From contig CAJNOL010000649.1 of NCBI GenBank assembly GCA_905250125.1, positions 2,349 to 66,348 on the forward strand: DNA of 64,000 bases. The letters are read 5' to 3'. The stretch comes from Rotaria sordida (taxonomy: Eukaryota > Rotifera > Eurotatoria > Philodinida > Philodinidae). The notes under the pieces were generated by a model that had not been told where the DNA came from, searched no databases, and saw nothing but the letters and a program-made list of their open reading frames with translations. Below, in pieces: positions 21,086 to 35,000 of this stretch (position 1 is its first letter; the number at the start of each line of letters is the position of its first letter). Position numbers and translations under genes: made by a program.

Positions 21086-22693
21086 CAAAGAAATGAAATT
21101 TTAATAAACCACTGAAATGAATAGTTTTAATGAGGTCGATATTTTCAGAAGATTTTCTAGTATTTTTCTATTTCTACTCCTAAATTCTTTGATCTTCAGC
21201 AATCTTTTATTAAAATTACTAATGACTCAATAGTTTTTGTGTAAGAACACCTACATTTATTTATTTTCGATTTAAAAGGTACATATATACACATATGCAT
21301 TTATTTATAATAAAAAATTTTACAATAGATATTTTTCATTATCACAGTATTATCTTGTTTAAATAAAAAATAATGTGTCAAATATCAATATGTATTTATA
21401 GAGTATATTCCAAATAAGAGACATCTATTATAGGTGTTAACAGGAAATTGATCCCATCAACGTACATTTTATAGTAATCAAAATGTAATGATTATCTTTT
21501 CGTTGATCGAAATGTCAATAAAAAGAAAAATCTTATTTTCGAAAATAGACTAGGATCAACTTCGATAAAGAAAAACAAAACGAAAAAAAAACAAGAGAAT
21601 TATTAAGCTATCAATCAAATCAATATTTGACTTAGCCTTATTTTTATGAACATAAAAAAAAAATCAATTTTATTTTCGGATGAATTATTTAATAATTTGA
21701 ATTTTTTTTTCTCTTTCTTTCATTCTTTTTTTGTTATTTGTTTAAATAGCCATTATCATGATCAACAACTTGTACGAACTTTGATCATTAGCGACAGAAG
21801 TATATCAATCGGATTAGAAAATGTTTGCCAACAAGCTATTGAACATTCCATACCGAATTTTTCTTTGATAGGTTTTAAAATAGAAAACTTTCAATTGATT
21901 AAACAAGTAACTCTTGTACACAATACTTAATATACTTATAGAAGTAACAATCGAAATAAATATATTTTTTTGAAGAAAATAATTTTTAAAAAATAATATC
22001 AAAATGAAAAGAGGAGAAATGTTTCTTAGGAAAAAAAATTCATTTATCTTTTTTAATGTATTCTTTTATGAAATTTGACTATGATATTAATGCTATCAGA
22101 TATATCGGAGATTAACTATCTTAGATGAAAAAGAAATATATGTATATATATATTTAAAAAAGAAAAGTGTGACCGATTTGCTCAGCATGTTCAAATTTGT
22201 TTCAAAAAAAATAAAAACTGTTCTTTTTTGTCCTATTGATTAATAGAGAATGAAATTTGATCCTTAATGACGCAAGTATATATACACACACACATTATAC
22301 GCATGCATCAAGTAAGATAAACTCATAACGATGTTTGTATCGATCATCGACAGTTAAAGCTCAGTTCCATTCCAAGAATAACAAAACAAAACACTATGTG
22401 GGCTTTTTTTTTATTTCATCATTTTCTTCTTCTTTCGTTAGTTAAGATCCAATTTCAACTCATCATCATCACGCAAGTTCTTTTATTCATACACTTAACA
22501 CGCAAAAGGTACATCTCATATTTCAAGTTCTTCTCTCTCTCTTTCCCTCTCTTGCTTATGCATACATAAACTACTTAATCTTAATATTGACATATCGTGC
22601 TTACTTATTTCTATATTATTAAACGGACGAAATATTTTGTTTTTTTTTTTGTTTATATCTGATCTTTTTATGAAAAGAAAAAGAAAAAGAAAA
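21086..22693. other. Spacer downstream of SIX gene
   Basis: About 1.6 kb of AT-rich sequence with no established gene. An open frame at 21646-21930 (+) has a protein-like second half (about 21750-21930, reading NSHYHDQQLVRTLIISD onward), preceded by an acceptor-like TTTGTTTAAATAG ending at 21750. It could be a small exon or relic, but I found no partner exon. CA/TA microsatellite words lie at about 22277-22300, and pyrimidine runs at 22525-22555. Confidence 0.3.
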
Positions 22694-23972
22694 TTAAAGT
22701 GAATGATAATCTCTTAAAATAGTTGTTGATCCTGAATCAATCATGTCTGTTGTTGATTTAATCGTATGATGATAATGATGTTGTTGTTGTTGAGGAAAAC
22801 AATTTTGAAAATCAATATGAAAATGTTCATTTGTGTTAAGATTTGTTGTTAAACCTAATGGTGCTCGTGTTGTTGGTTCACTACTTGTTGATCCAAGATC
22901 ATCTAATGAATTCTCACCATTATGTGAAGGACTTATATCAATCGTTTTCCTAAAATTAAACAAAAGAAAACATCATTTTATATATATATATATTCTACAC
23001 CTACGTGAAATCTTTTCTTCTTATCAGCATGAAATATTATCAAAAGAAATATGCGTAACTCTGATCTTCTCAAAAAAGAAGAAGAAGAAGAAGAAGAGAC
23101 ATTGTTTGTTATTCTCTTCAATTAGCAAGTCTTTTCTTTTCTCTCATCAATATAAAAAAAATAATCAATGTCAATCAAACATAACCAAGAAAAAGAAAAA
23201 AGAAAAAAAAAAAGAAAACTTTTGTTTATATACACATCTGTTATTCATTAAAAAGAAAACACAACAACTTGCCTATCATTTGTTTCTGATGCTCTATCAC
23301 GTTGTCGTCGATTTTTAAACCAATTTGATACTTGTGTTGTTGTTAAACTAGTTGTTTCAGCTAATTCACGTTTTTCTCTTGGTGATGGATAAGGATTATG
23401 TAGATACCAATCACGTAATACATTACGTGATTTTTCTTTAAAACAATAACTTGTTTCTTCACCATCCCATATTGTACGTGGTAAAGGAAATTTTCGTCGT
23501 ACACGATATTTACCAACAGCACCTAATGGTCTACCACGTATTTTTTCAGCTTCATTATAATGTGCTTGTAACCATAATTGTTGTAATTGTGGATGACTAC
23601 ATGGTGCAAATTGATAACGTTCTAAAATATGATAAAGTTCACGATAATTTCCTCGACGAAATGCAACAACTGCTTTAGCTTTTACAACACTTTCATTATT
23701 ATGAAAATGTTCAAATGTTGGTAATGTCCATAAAAAATCACCTTAAACAAAAATAAAAACGTATAAGTTTTTGTTTTTTTATTTTTATTTTTTGTTTTTG
23801 TCAAATAAGATTTACCGAGCCGTTGAATATCATTACTTTGTTGAAGTACTTCACACACACAAGCAACTTGTTCGGGAGTAAAAATACTACCTATTGTATT
23901 GCTTGTTGGTGATGTATTGATGTTAGTGAAACCAGCGGTCGTCGTTGTGGGTATCGGATTGCTTTCAAGCAT
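22694..23972 (-). CDS. SIX1/2 (sine oculis): SIX1/2-class homeobox transcription factor
   Basis: Three exons (23972-23816, 23741-23273, 22949-22694) close in phase to 293 residues. It is a nuclear DNA-binding regulator of the PAX-SIX-EYA-DACH network, which acts with EYA coactivators in sense-organ, muscle and other progenitor fates. The SIX domain (about 31-143) begins [15 protein letters not shown] and includes [20 protein letters not shown] and the near-invariant [20 protein letters not shown]. The homeodomain (about 144-203) opens [17 protein letters not shown] at its start is the diagnostic of the SIX1/2 class (SIX3/6 and SIX4/5 differ). It ends [13 protein letters not shown]. The C-terminal 90 residues are Ser/Thr/His/Gln-rich and not conserved. 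Intron 2 uses a GC donor. Start chosen as the first ATG, 30 residues before the SIX domain. Confidence 0.96.
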
Positions 23973-24394
23973 TAGAAAAGAACTAAAAGAAAGAACACAA
24001 AAGAAAAAAATAGATAATCGGATCCACTCGGTTTCGTTTTTTTTTTATTTAATAGTAATAGACACCAATCGATAGAAGAAATGAATATGATAGAAAAAAA
24101 AAACGAAAGAATAAATGATTAACTCTTCTCTTCTCACGTATTCAATTTCAAATCAAAGGCAACAACGATAGATGAATTGGAGCACGAAGAAAAAAAAAAA
24201 GAAGATCGATTTTTCTATGTATATATATATAAATGATAGAAGAATCTATAGTATAGTACTACTCAATTAAATATATGTGTATCGTCTTCGATTTCTTTCA
24301 TTGATACTCATCATGTTCGAAGGAAATAGGATCGAGTTTTTAATCGCATTACAACAACAACATACACATTCAGCTATGATGATCAGCCCTATTT

Positions 24395-24440
24395 CCCTTT
24401 CTCTCTCTCTCTCTCTTTCTCTATGTCTCTCTTTCTCTTT
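24395..24440. repeat. CT/TC microsatellite
   Basis: A mostly perfect CT dinucleotide run with a few interruptions (CTTT, CTATGT), within the SIX upstream region. A second shorter tract is at 24507-24530. Confidence 0.85.
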
Positions 24441-25150
24441 CGATCGACTTGATGGATTAAGTGGCAGACTGTGAGAGTGTGTCTGTATGTGTATACGAAC
24501 GATACTCCCTCTCTCTCTCTCTCTTTTTCTCCCAGCGGTAACGTTGGTAGTTGTGCCGACAATAATTTTCTCCCTGCCTCTCTCACTCTCTGTCTTGATT
24601 TTTTTCCTTTTTTTCTTCGTTTATATGTTGTTATTGTTATTTAGTATAAGAAAAAAAAGATGATTTGCTAGAAATCATTTTTTCTTCTGTCTCTCTTTTC
24701 CTCTCTTTCTGACGACAAATTTATAGTGAATGTGTTGAACGATAGGCGACATTAATATATGATGACAAATGTGAACCAATCAGTATTGAGATAGCAAAAA
24801 AAAGAAAAGAGAAAAAGAAGAAAAAAATTTCCTTTTTTTTTTGTTCTTGTCATGGAACAAGTGGATCCATCGACTACGTATTATGGATATAATGGTAGTA
24901 ACATCACCATCAATATTTCTTTCTTTTTCTTTCTGTCTTTTATTCCCCTTGATATCTATATGTATGCACCGATCATCATATATATACAATATATATACTA
25001 TCGTCGTAGAAAGAAGATAATTGACAGTAAACAGCTGTGCTCTATGTATGTACACATAGATATATATAAAGAGCAGATTCTTGTCTATCATCATCAAGAG
25101 TCAGTGCTATAGTTAGTTCATGATGGCATCGTTTTCTGAAAAGAACAGTG

Positions 25151-25190
25151 CATACACACACACACACATACACACATATACACATAAACA
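25151..25190. repeat. CA/TA microsatellite
   Basis: An imperfect ACAC run with TA interruptions. It creates open frames of alternating Thr/His/Tyr on one strand and Val/Cys/Tyr on the other, which should not be annotated as genes. Confidence 0.85.
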
Positions 25191-25530
25191 TATAACAACG
25201 ACATTCTCTCCCTCTCGCTTGCTCGTTTTTTTTTCTCATACACACCGACCCACACATATCTGCACACATTTTGAAAAGAGGCATGACTCTTCTCAAATTT
25301 CAAAAAAGCAAATTTGCTTTCTTGTTCTATCCGCGACAGCTGTTGGACAAATGGCAAAATTAGAGATGCTTGTCGTTGTCATATATGTGCATTCTCATTC
25401 GATCAAGATGCGACAAGAACATTAAATATATACTATATCAAATAAAAGAATGATGATAATGTGTGACACATGCCCGATTGGTGACAAGTTTTTCGTTTCT
25501 TTTCTTTTTTTTTTTTTTTTTTTTTTATAA

Positions 25531-26801
25531 AGAAATAAATAAATCTTTTATGATTGGTTGAAATTGAACTGAAAATATAAAATATTGGAAATTTTCATTT
25601 ATTCAATTTATATAAATAAAATAAAATCAACTATAGAATTTATGATTTGCTCTAGAGAAATACCGTTTAATGTTGACATTCAAAGATAAGTTTTGTATTT
25701 AATTGATATTTACAAAAATGATTTTAGTTCTACGATTGATACATGACCTTTTTTTAAAGTTATATTATAATTTATTTGATATTTAATTAAAAAATAAAAC
25801 AACAATTAACTATATTAACATATATTCTATGAAATATTTGAATAAATAAAATATTCAGTACAAAAATATTCAGTACAAAAATATTACCAAAACTCTCGAT
25901 AGTTTTTCGACAATAGCTCGAAATTTTTGCAGATACAATGCAAAAAGTGGAAATATGAAATTTTTATATATCATACATTTGAATTGTATATGTTGAAATG
26001 ATGACTTGATTTTTGAGAATTAGCTTTTGAAAAATATTTTTAAATGAAAAAAAAGATCTTCAATGTAGGTGTCATGTTGATGTGTTAAATAGTTGTTTTG
26101 GCTATAAGATTTAAGGTTATGTGATGTTTCAATCATACAATAGCAATTCAATCTTCCTGTCACTGTTGTCTACATATAACTACTGAATAGAAGATGACAA
26201 GACAGATAACATAGATTACACAACTATGAACTTTATTTTGACGATTCAATCTTCTATTTCTGGTAGCAGATTTAGTGGGAGCCGATTGCCCTTTCTTCTG
26301 AAAGTTTTCTATTTTTTCTTAGCAGAAAAAGCTTTCAAACATTTTTTTTTTACCATGATCGCCTCACTTTTTGATGCAGTACTCCGATTTACCAAAATCT
26401 GAGATCCATCACTATACATTTTCGACTATTGATGTATTATAATACTTTTTCAATTTGAATACTATATATTTTATCAGTTGATTTTATTTGTAGTTTTTCT
26501 TTTTTAGTAAAAAAAATTATAAAAATGACTAAAAAATTAAATTATGCTAACAATTTCCAAATCACAAATGAACAAAAATAACAATCAATTAAACTCTCTA
26601 TTCGAGATACACACAGGTATAACAGGGTGAAATAAAAAAGAATTTTTGCAAAACAAAATGAATACTAAAAAAAAACAATAACTTTTGCTCGATCACTGCC
26701 AACTAAATCCTTTTCCTGATGTCATTCAATTAACTAGAGTCACCATATCGTGAAACTTACATAACATCAAGCATTGTTAAATCAATTTGATCATTACGAA
26801 C
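25531..26801. other. AT-rich spacer, no gene seen
   Basis: No coding region, RNA gene or palindrome was recognised. There is a short direct repeat of AAATATTCAGTAC at about 25850-25880. A GC-richer patch at about 26265-26310 has no readable frame. Confidence 0.35.
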
Positions 26802-28467
26802 TGGCGAGTGAACGGCCATTTAGGAAAAAGGAGGATTTTCGGAAAATTGTTTTGAAGGATAGCTTTCTAAAAAGGAGGAAAAAAGGAGGATATTACTTTT
26901 GCTGTAGAAACAGTATTTTCGTATTGCAAATGCATTGAGGGATTTGAATGGAACGAAACAAGAACGTCATCTAGAGTTTCAAAGGCTGATAGTTCTCAAC
27001 AGAAGTCGATACAAAAGAGTTCTGCACATCGAGGACACATGCATCCTAATCATATAGTCACATTGATAAGGACAAAACTCACTTTCGAAATGAACGATAT
27101 TCACTTGTTGCAACCCTTTTATTCGATAGATATACGGGTATAAAAATCGAGTTCATGTAATGATCTTGAATTTTTTTTTACAATTAATCTATCAAGAAAT
27201 CTAGTCCAGCTTCACGGTTTCCAAATAAATGCTTACTTCAGATTTTGAATACATGTAAAAAAAAAAAAGTATTTTTTTCATAATATCTGATGCAAACTTT
27301 TCAATCAGAAAGAGATGTCGTAAAATAATTAGTGATGCTTTATTAAAAAATTAAACTACAACTTCTTTCCAATTGTTACTCGGAACAAATGTAAAATAGA
27401 AAATTAAACTATGGTTTTATGAAAAGACGCAACTGCCTCGTGTAAATAGTACTATCTCATTAAAGCCGATTGATGCGTTTTATCAACAAAATGTTGAAAT
27501 CTGTTAGATTATATAATAGGAAATCTGTCGCAGAATTTTATGAAATGTCGAAGAAAATTTTACAAAAAGACTAGAAAATTTAAATAACATTTGAATTGTA
27601 GAAGCCATTTTTCGTGTTATCGAACGGAATATTGCAGAAACATGTGCGTATATTTTTGTAAGCACGATTATTACTGCTATAAATATATATTAGAAATGTT
27701 TATGTTTGATACTATTCGTTCCTCACAATAAATGCTGTTATTTTCGGCTACTATTGATGGAACATCACTTCTCTCTCTATTAATCTCTTTCGTGAAACAT
27801 TTCTTTGTCAATAACTATATCAAAGCATACCATAGTATCACATTCATCTATTGAAAGAAATATTTGCTTAAGGCAAAGTACAATCATATGAAACACCATA
27901 ATATACACAAGATTCTTATGTAATGAAAAGACGAGAATGAGATTTGCAAAAAAAAACATTTTCTAGTAAACTATTTTGCTTGCTCAAAGCACATTTCGTA
28001 TTCTACCTGGAGTAGCAACCGTAGAGACAGACAGCTGTATCAGACAATTCGCAAAATTGTACCAAAACCACCGTTCTAGCTGCTAAATTTCGTAGCAAAA
28101 AAGGAAAAGGAGGAGCATTCACAACCCAGACATATATACATACATACATATGTAAATATACGTAATCTTTTAAGTTTCTGCCAGTTATTGCGTGATGATA
28201 ACATTTTGTATTATCGAAAATTTGAAATAAAGACTGATATTCATTAAAATTAAAGTATATTTTTTGTTGTAGTACTATTATCAATCATTTCAAATATCGT
28301 CTGAATCGTAGCATCGTAAAAACGCTTTGTTTAAAATATTGAAAATACTCATTCACAAGCTTAATTGATAAAAAGAGGGAAAAAGAGGATTCCGATGCCA
28401 AAAGGAGGAGAAGGAGGACATGTTTTGGGAAATAGGAGGAAAAGGAGGAGGTTTCACAGGCCAGATT
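26802..28467. repeat. Region bounded by AAAGGAGGA motif clusters, putative element
   Basis: Both borders carry clusters of the purine word AAAAGGAGGA on the plus strand (26826-26890 with three copies; 28370-28455 with five or more), and another copy is at about 28100. The outermost bases show weak inverted similarity (CTGGCGAGTGAACGGCC at about 26801 against the complement of the GGTTTCACAGGCCAG end at about 28464). The interior has no long ORF. It may be a degraded non-autonomous transposon or an array of spaced purine motifs. The borders and the class are uncertain. Confidence 0.3.
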
Positions 28468-31400
28468 ATGAATCATAACGATTGAATCATCATTGGAAAA
28501 AAATGAAATTTTAAATAAAAAAAAATTTATGTGAAAGAAAACATATTTCTGAAATCTAAACTCTGATCAATTTATATGCTTTGTAGTTTTAAATCAAACA
28601 TATTTTTCATCTTGAGATTCAGTCATTTGTAAATGATTTATTCTCACTCGGTAGACTAAATATATCTGCATTATGAGAATGACAATGTGTTAAGATCATA
28701 ATTTTTATTTGTACAACCTAAAATTCTATTTTCACTTTGAAGATGTTCTATTTGATATGTTCTCGAGCACTATCATCTTTCTTGATTGAGCTGATCGTGT
28801 TGCAACTAAAATTTCGTACAAATTTTGAAAAATTAAAATAAAAATCTATTTAAAATATAAGATTTTCTAAACAATTAACTTTTCAAGTTTTGACAAAAGC
28901 AAAATCACCAATAATAACATGTTCTAAAACATATTGTCGATCTTTATAAACATGAATCTATATCAAAATCTTTTATTTTAGTATGTTTTATATGATAAAA
29001 TCTTTTACTTCTTGTAATGAGCTTTCGATAATTGTTTTTTTTTTAAATTTTTATTATGTTTAATTAGTGCACTACCTTGTTGAATTAATGTAATTAGACT
29101 AGTTGAAGTGAAAAGAAATCGATTACAAAAAGAATCAATTCTTTTCTTTGATACTTATAGTGTTGATTCTACTTCGAGTTCTCCATCAAGAAATATAGAA
29201 TAGATAAAAAAAATCAAAATGAAATAAAACTAGACCTAAATATTGTCGTTCAAATCCCTAAACTTTCATCGACATTTGATAAAATCATATCGTTTAATCT
29301 TTATGAAACAAAAGGAAAAGATTTAAAAAAATTGTTGAGTCAGTAACTGATTTTGTTTTTAAAAGTAAATCAAGATCAAAATCATTGACACTGCAATTAT
29401 TAATTCTGAAACGATTACTTGGGATCTAAACGGACTTCAGTGAACTTCATCACATTGTTATAAGTACACAATATTAGATGGAACCGCTCATCTTCCAGAT
29501 ATGCTCTAGTGATGACTAGTAGAGTATGCTGATAATATCTGCCAGCTACGCCTAACGATTATTTATTTGCATCGATCATCCCCAAGTACATGTAAACGCT
29601 TGTTGACTATCTAGAGTTCGCCCAAACTATGTCTTTTTAGGTATATGTTTGGGAACGTGTAGTACAATACATAAATAACATCAGTCAATCATATGTAATT
29701 GCTCTTCTTATGTAGAGTAGTCCAAAGTATATGTGAATAGTGATGTAGGATTTCAAAATACTTTGAAAATAGACAATGATAAGATCATGAAAAAAAACCT
29801 AGATAAATATAATTCAAACTAACTGCTTTTCTCTTTGTTCTTCTTGTGATCAAGTCTTCTACTAGAGTTTTCACATGTCTCATGATAAACTAGTAATAAT
29901 TTCATGTATTATGTTTGTTTTATCAATTAGGATCTGCCTGAAATCCATGTGAACAAGGAGTCGTAGCTTTAGAGGCGGTCGTGTTAGAATTAGATCTTTT
30001 TAGTCAGTTTTTAATAAACTTTTGATTCAATTTTTCTTGAATACCACATAATCCAAATCCTGAAAGAAAAGATTATATATTCATGGAAAAGAATAGAAAG
30101 GGTTTATTGCATATCAATGTCTTTTCCTGATTATTAACATATTACAGTTAAATGAATTTCATCTATGAATATGCGAATCATAACCTGTCGAATTCAGTTT
30201 TAATAAGAACTAAAACATCATATTAGTCGTATATGTATATGAATGCGCTATGTATCGTTGCCTATACCAATCAAATATTCGATTTATCTAATTTAGCATG
30301 GAACTAGCTATGGTTTTGAGTATTTATTTTTTTATTTTTCATAAGATATCGAAGGAAGATATATGTAAGAGTAGTTCAAAATCTTAGATTAGTTTAGTCT
30401 CTGACTAGTCCTCTCATCAAGAGTCAATATCGATATATTAAACAATATAATTGAATTTTATCCCTATTTAGCATGATGCTATTTTCTAGCTTATCTATAG
30501 AACAATTGATCTATTGTTACAAGATCAAATAATGAATCTGTAAAGCGGTATAATCATAGAAAAAAAAATACAGAAAATTCATAAGAACAACATAATATCA
30601 AAGAAAAATGATATAGATTGTTTCTCTACAATGCAAGATAAATAGAACAGAATTTTATTTCAATCATTTTGTGTTTTTTTTTTAAGAAACACTAACCATT
30701 GTTGAGAAAGATTATTTTTGTTCAGTAGTCTACATTATATTTGCATGCAAGTAAATTCACAAACAAAAAAGTAATTCAGCTCTTTAATTCTCAATAGAAT
30801 TCATTTATTTTATGAATAACTAATTCTATTACTACTGCAGAAATTAGTAAGAATGATGATAAATATTATTAGCCAATAGTATATTTCAATTCTTGATTTA
30901 TTCTTGTATAAGATTTGAAAATAAATTTATTCAAAAAGTATTTCTCTTAATTCGAATTTTTTTTTCTCTAAAACATGTTCTGTAAGAATACTTTAAAAAA
31001 AATCAAGCATTTCCAACAAATAATTCTATTCTACATGAAAAATCTTGTACAACATCATAAAAATCATTCAAAATCCATTTTCTAGCTTGTCACTATTGAG
31101 ATAGTCGATAGACTCTCGTAAAAGATACTGAACAAAGAAAAAAAGAGCCAAAACTTTTTTTATCATCTAAACAGAATTTTTTATTTTCCTATAGACCAAA
31201 TCTCGAACAATCTATAACATCGATAAAAAAGATTTTTTAAATAAAAAACCGAATAGGATCATTCAAATATATTATTCAGTCAAAATGTTACTCAACATAA
31301 AATGATAGATGTGGATGGATATTGTTGTGGGTAGTGATGAGCGAAATCAATGGTTTTTAATTCCGGTCGAAAAAAATGATCTTGATCCCTCCAGGACTGA

Positions 31401-31900
31401 AGTCATTTGGCTCATATCTAGGTGTAGGTGTCAGTGTAGATGTAAGTCTTCTTTCAATCCGACATCCATATCCTCAGTCTGTTTCTATTCTATTTCTTAC
31501 AACCGATGCTTTTATGTTTAGATATTATTTATTTTTTCCATCCATTCGAATAAACGAAGATGTTAATTGTATTAACATGATCGAATTTGAAAAACAAGAA
31601 AGGCAACATCATCGAATATTGTGTTTTATTTATTTCATCAATAACAAATCACACACACACGGACCAAAAAAAAAAGAATATTATTTATTTTAATTCTTTC
31701 TCTCTCTCTCTTGTATCGCTTTTCAAATAAATCTATAATTCAAGATGTGTCTATGTTATTAAAAAGCATATATTTCTTGTTTCATGAACAAATTGTTTTA
31801 CTGATATGAGAACAAAAGTTTAATTGTGTCCAAGATAAGGATAAAACAAACAAAAAATAACTATAGAAATAATGATCACTGTGTTCTAGAGAAGAAAGAA
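28468..31900. other. AT-rich gene-poor spacer
   Basis: More than 3 kb with no convincing gene. Around 29200-29450 a plus-strand frame has coding-like codons broken by stops, and may be old debris. Around 31320-31460 a GC-richer patch gives two overlapping open frames without protein character. TC-repeat and A-rich runs at 31690-31940 lie just past the 3' end of the ARFGEF gene. Confidence 0.35.
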
Positions 31901-32040
31901 TAAGAAAAAAAGAAAAAAAAAAAACAACAACAACAACATTAAAATTAGTTTAAATAAGATAATTAATGCGGAATGTATATTATATGTATTATGTGAACAG
32001 ATTGAGTTAAGGAAGGAATGGTGAGAAGTTTGAACTAATT

Positions 32041-35000
32041 TTAATCGCTGTTCACATTAAATACACGACCAACACGAAGTAAAAATTCGCGTAATATATA
32101 ACGTAATTCAGGTTTTAAATCAAATACAACTATTTCCGCTACAACTGAATATATATCACCTGAAAAATATTTGAACTAAAATACAAAACAAAAAAAGTTT
32201 AATATGAAAAAAATTTGAAATAATTCTAATAAATTTTACTCGATCTTCATTAAGTTTGAGAAATTTCGTAAATATTAACATGAGTACACTTGTCCATGCA
32301 TCACGATGACTTTCAGATTGTAATTGTGCATAATATTCCAAAGTACTATGAGTCAATCTATTTAAGTAAAATAAATTTATTTGAAAAATTTCATATGAAA
32401 ACTTATAACAAACGATAAAATTCATCAGATTAAGATGATTCAAAGAGAAAATTACGACTTTTTTTTTCGTCTTAGAAACAAAAGTTAGACAGTTTTTTGA
32501 ATGTAAGTTTTCTTAAAAAGTTATTAGCTAATTTTTCGTTTCTATAGTCTAAATAAAATCGAAGGAGATTTGTAATTATAGATCTTTCCTTTTGAGATAT
32601 GCATATTTCAGTGGCGGATCACGGATTTTCGGACAGGGAAGCGAGCATTGTTATAAAATGTGTTTTAGAATTCATCAGAGATCGTATTGGCTCATTTCTG
32701 GACATTTTCTGCTAAGAAAAAGAATTTCGAAATCCACCAGTTTGTCTCTCAAAATAATGTTTTCGATTGCTCTTAAATCATCTTCAAAATCGACTTTCAA
32801 ATTAAAACTCTACATAAGTTCTGTATGAGAGTAGCTCATTGCGAGACTGTTAGATTTTTCTAGCATGTCCTATTCTGAAATATAAATATAGGAACTAAGT
32901 TTGTTTTTTGTTTGCATAACAGTATCTAATAATTTTATAATGAACTGGCCTTATAGAGAACTTTATTTATATAAAGTTTTGACGATGATTTGAGAGCGAT
33001 CAGAAGAAAAAAAGATCTATGATTACAAATCCTTTGCGACTTTATTTAGTCTTAATAGGAACATATTGAATGAGATAAGTCCCATCTTCAAAGTTGTGTA
33101 TCACTTGGTGAAACATTCTCATTATTTTAACTATTATTAGTTCATAATTGTAAATATTCAATTTTATCTACATTTAACAAAAAATTTATCGTTCAACTAC
33201 ATTCAAATCTAACTGGAAAGAAAATCAACAAAATTTCTAAACTATCCAACTTTTTTTTTTCTTCTTCTAAAAAACTAATTCATACTTGACAATTCGTCTT
33301 TTAAGTATATCCATTGAATCATTTCTTTTCGGGTCAGTATATAATCGAAAAAGAATTCGAAATGCACATGCAATACTATGAGTTTCTTGTGTTAATAAAT
33401 TTGGTTTTGCTTTTCCTCGATATCCTTTAACAAAAAACAAAAAAAATTATTAATTAATTAGAAAATTTTAATTTTTCTTTTTTCTTTTTTTGTTTACCAG
33501 CTTTCCATAAAAGATTTCTTTGTTCATGATTTGAATTAAATGCTCGAGCAAACATATGTGATTCAATAAGACAATCAATAAGTAAAAGTAATTGATCAAA
33601 ATTCATATTAGTATACATTCCATGATCATCATGTGAATCATCCAAATGAGTAAAATATGCTAAATTTTGTTGACCTGATGAAGCATTTGCTAATGCCTAA
33701 AATACGAAGAAGAAAAAACTTTTGTTTTAATAGGTAAATAAAAGAAAAATCGAGTTTTTTTTTTAGAAATTAAATAAAAGAGCCAACACAATCGTACATG
33801 CATTTGAAACTACAAACAAAATAACCAATTCCCCCAAGACCTTTTTTATTATTATTATTACTCTGATTCTTAAATACCTTAGTTTGAAACCAAGTTAATT
33901 TCTAGATTAATATGTCAATTAGTTAATGATTTATTAAATGAAACAAAAAACAAAGTTTTCGTTTTCATTTATTTTTTTTATTAAACTTACCTGTGCAATA
34001 GCAATATTTTGTAAATCTTCTTTTTTACTCGTTGATGGATAAAAAACAATATTATCAATTGTTTGTATAAGTTCTAATTGTATAATACATTTAATTGTTA
34101 AAACTTGAAAAAGATGAAAATCTGATTGAGTTTCTAATTAGACAAAAAACAAAAAAATTTTGTTGCGTTGTTATTTTATTTTACTTGATGGTCGTTCAAT
34201 ACTATTTGTACGTGATAGATGATTATTTGAAATTGATTCTTGTTGATCCGATGTACTACCATTTGCACTACCAGCTCGCACCATACGATTATGTTGACTT
34301 GATGCTGATTCAACAGCTGAATAATCAAATAAACTATCTGTATGATCGAGTAACTATTTTATATAGATTAAAAAAAAAACAAAAAGATATTATTCGATTT
34401 CGAAAATTAATAAGAATTATTTTTACAGGTGTTTCATTTAATGTAGCTGTTCCATTGGATTCTACATCAGGTCGCCATGTCATTAGACTAAAATTAAAAT
34501 TTAATTTTTTTTTTAATTAATTATGATTAAGAATATATATCGTTAGAGTCCGTTGGGTTAGCTCTGAATCCGACGAGCTCTAATCCAGATTACTGAAATA
34601 AATTAATCTTTTAATTTGTGTTTAATCTTACGTTTCAGGTAATGTTGAACGAAATATTTCTAATATACAACCACATGTTCTTTCCCATATATGTGATGTA
34701 AAACGTTGTCCACAAGTAATAACAAAATTTTCAAAACAATTTGTTCCCGATTTTGCTAAGATTTCATTATCTATAAATATTAATTGAATTAATTATTTCT
34801 TCTTTTTTTTTTATAGATTTTGAAATTATTTAAGATACCTTGATTAACACACCATTTTAATTGACGATAAAGTTCACCAACAAGTTGTTCAGGTATTTCA
34901 TCATAAAATTGTGTAAATACATCAACAATTGCATATAAAGCATGATTACATGTTGTTGTCATCCATTCAATTTTCTGTAAAAATGAAAATAAAAAAATTT

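Larger units (their letters stand above)
23973..25530. other. SIX gene upstream region, microsatellite-rich
   Basis: The 1.5 kb upstream of the SIX gene is simple-sequence rich: CT/TC runs (24395-24440 and 24507-24530), CA/TA runs (25151-25190), many purine tracts, and a T-run of about 22 (25505-25526). The many open frames here are products of these repeats. It probably includes promoter and regulatory sequence of the SIX gene, but no specific element can be named. Confidence 0.4.

Noticed and set aside
22833..23318. Plus-strand ORF of 161 residues with poly-Lys
   Set aside because: It is antisense to SIX exon 3 and intron 2; the Lys runs come from A-rich intron sequence.
24277..25425. Several overlapping ORFs on both strands
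   Set aside because: They arise from CT, CA and purine simple repeats, with periodic Ser/Leu, Thr/His or Arg/Glu translation.
28003..28476. Two minus-strand ORFs (28003-28284 and 28285-28476)
   Set aside because: Translations lack protein character and overlap a TACA-rich patch and the purine-motif cluster. No splice support.
31309..31693. Overlapping plus-strand ORFs of 70 and 105 residues
   Set aside because: Two frames open over the same patch with no family, no splice partners and low-complexity composition.
34095..34520. Plus-strand ORF of 141 residues
   Set aside because: It is antisense to ARFGEF exons 31-29, whose phases all join on the minus strand.
34545..34600. Possible tRNA-like sequence in an ARFGEF intron
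   Set aside because: A short GC-richer stem-like patch, but no cloverleaf with A and B boxes could be formed.
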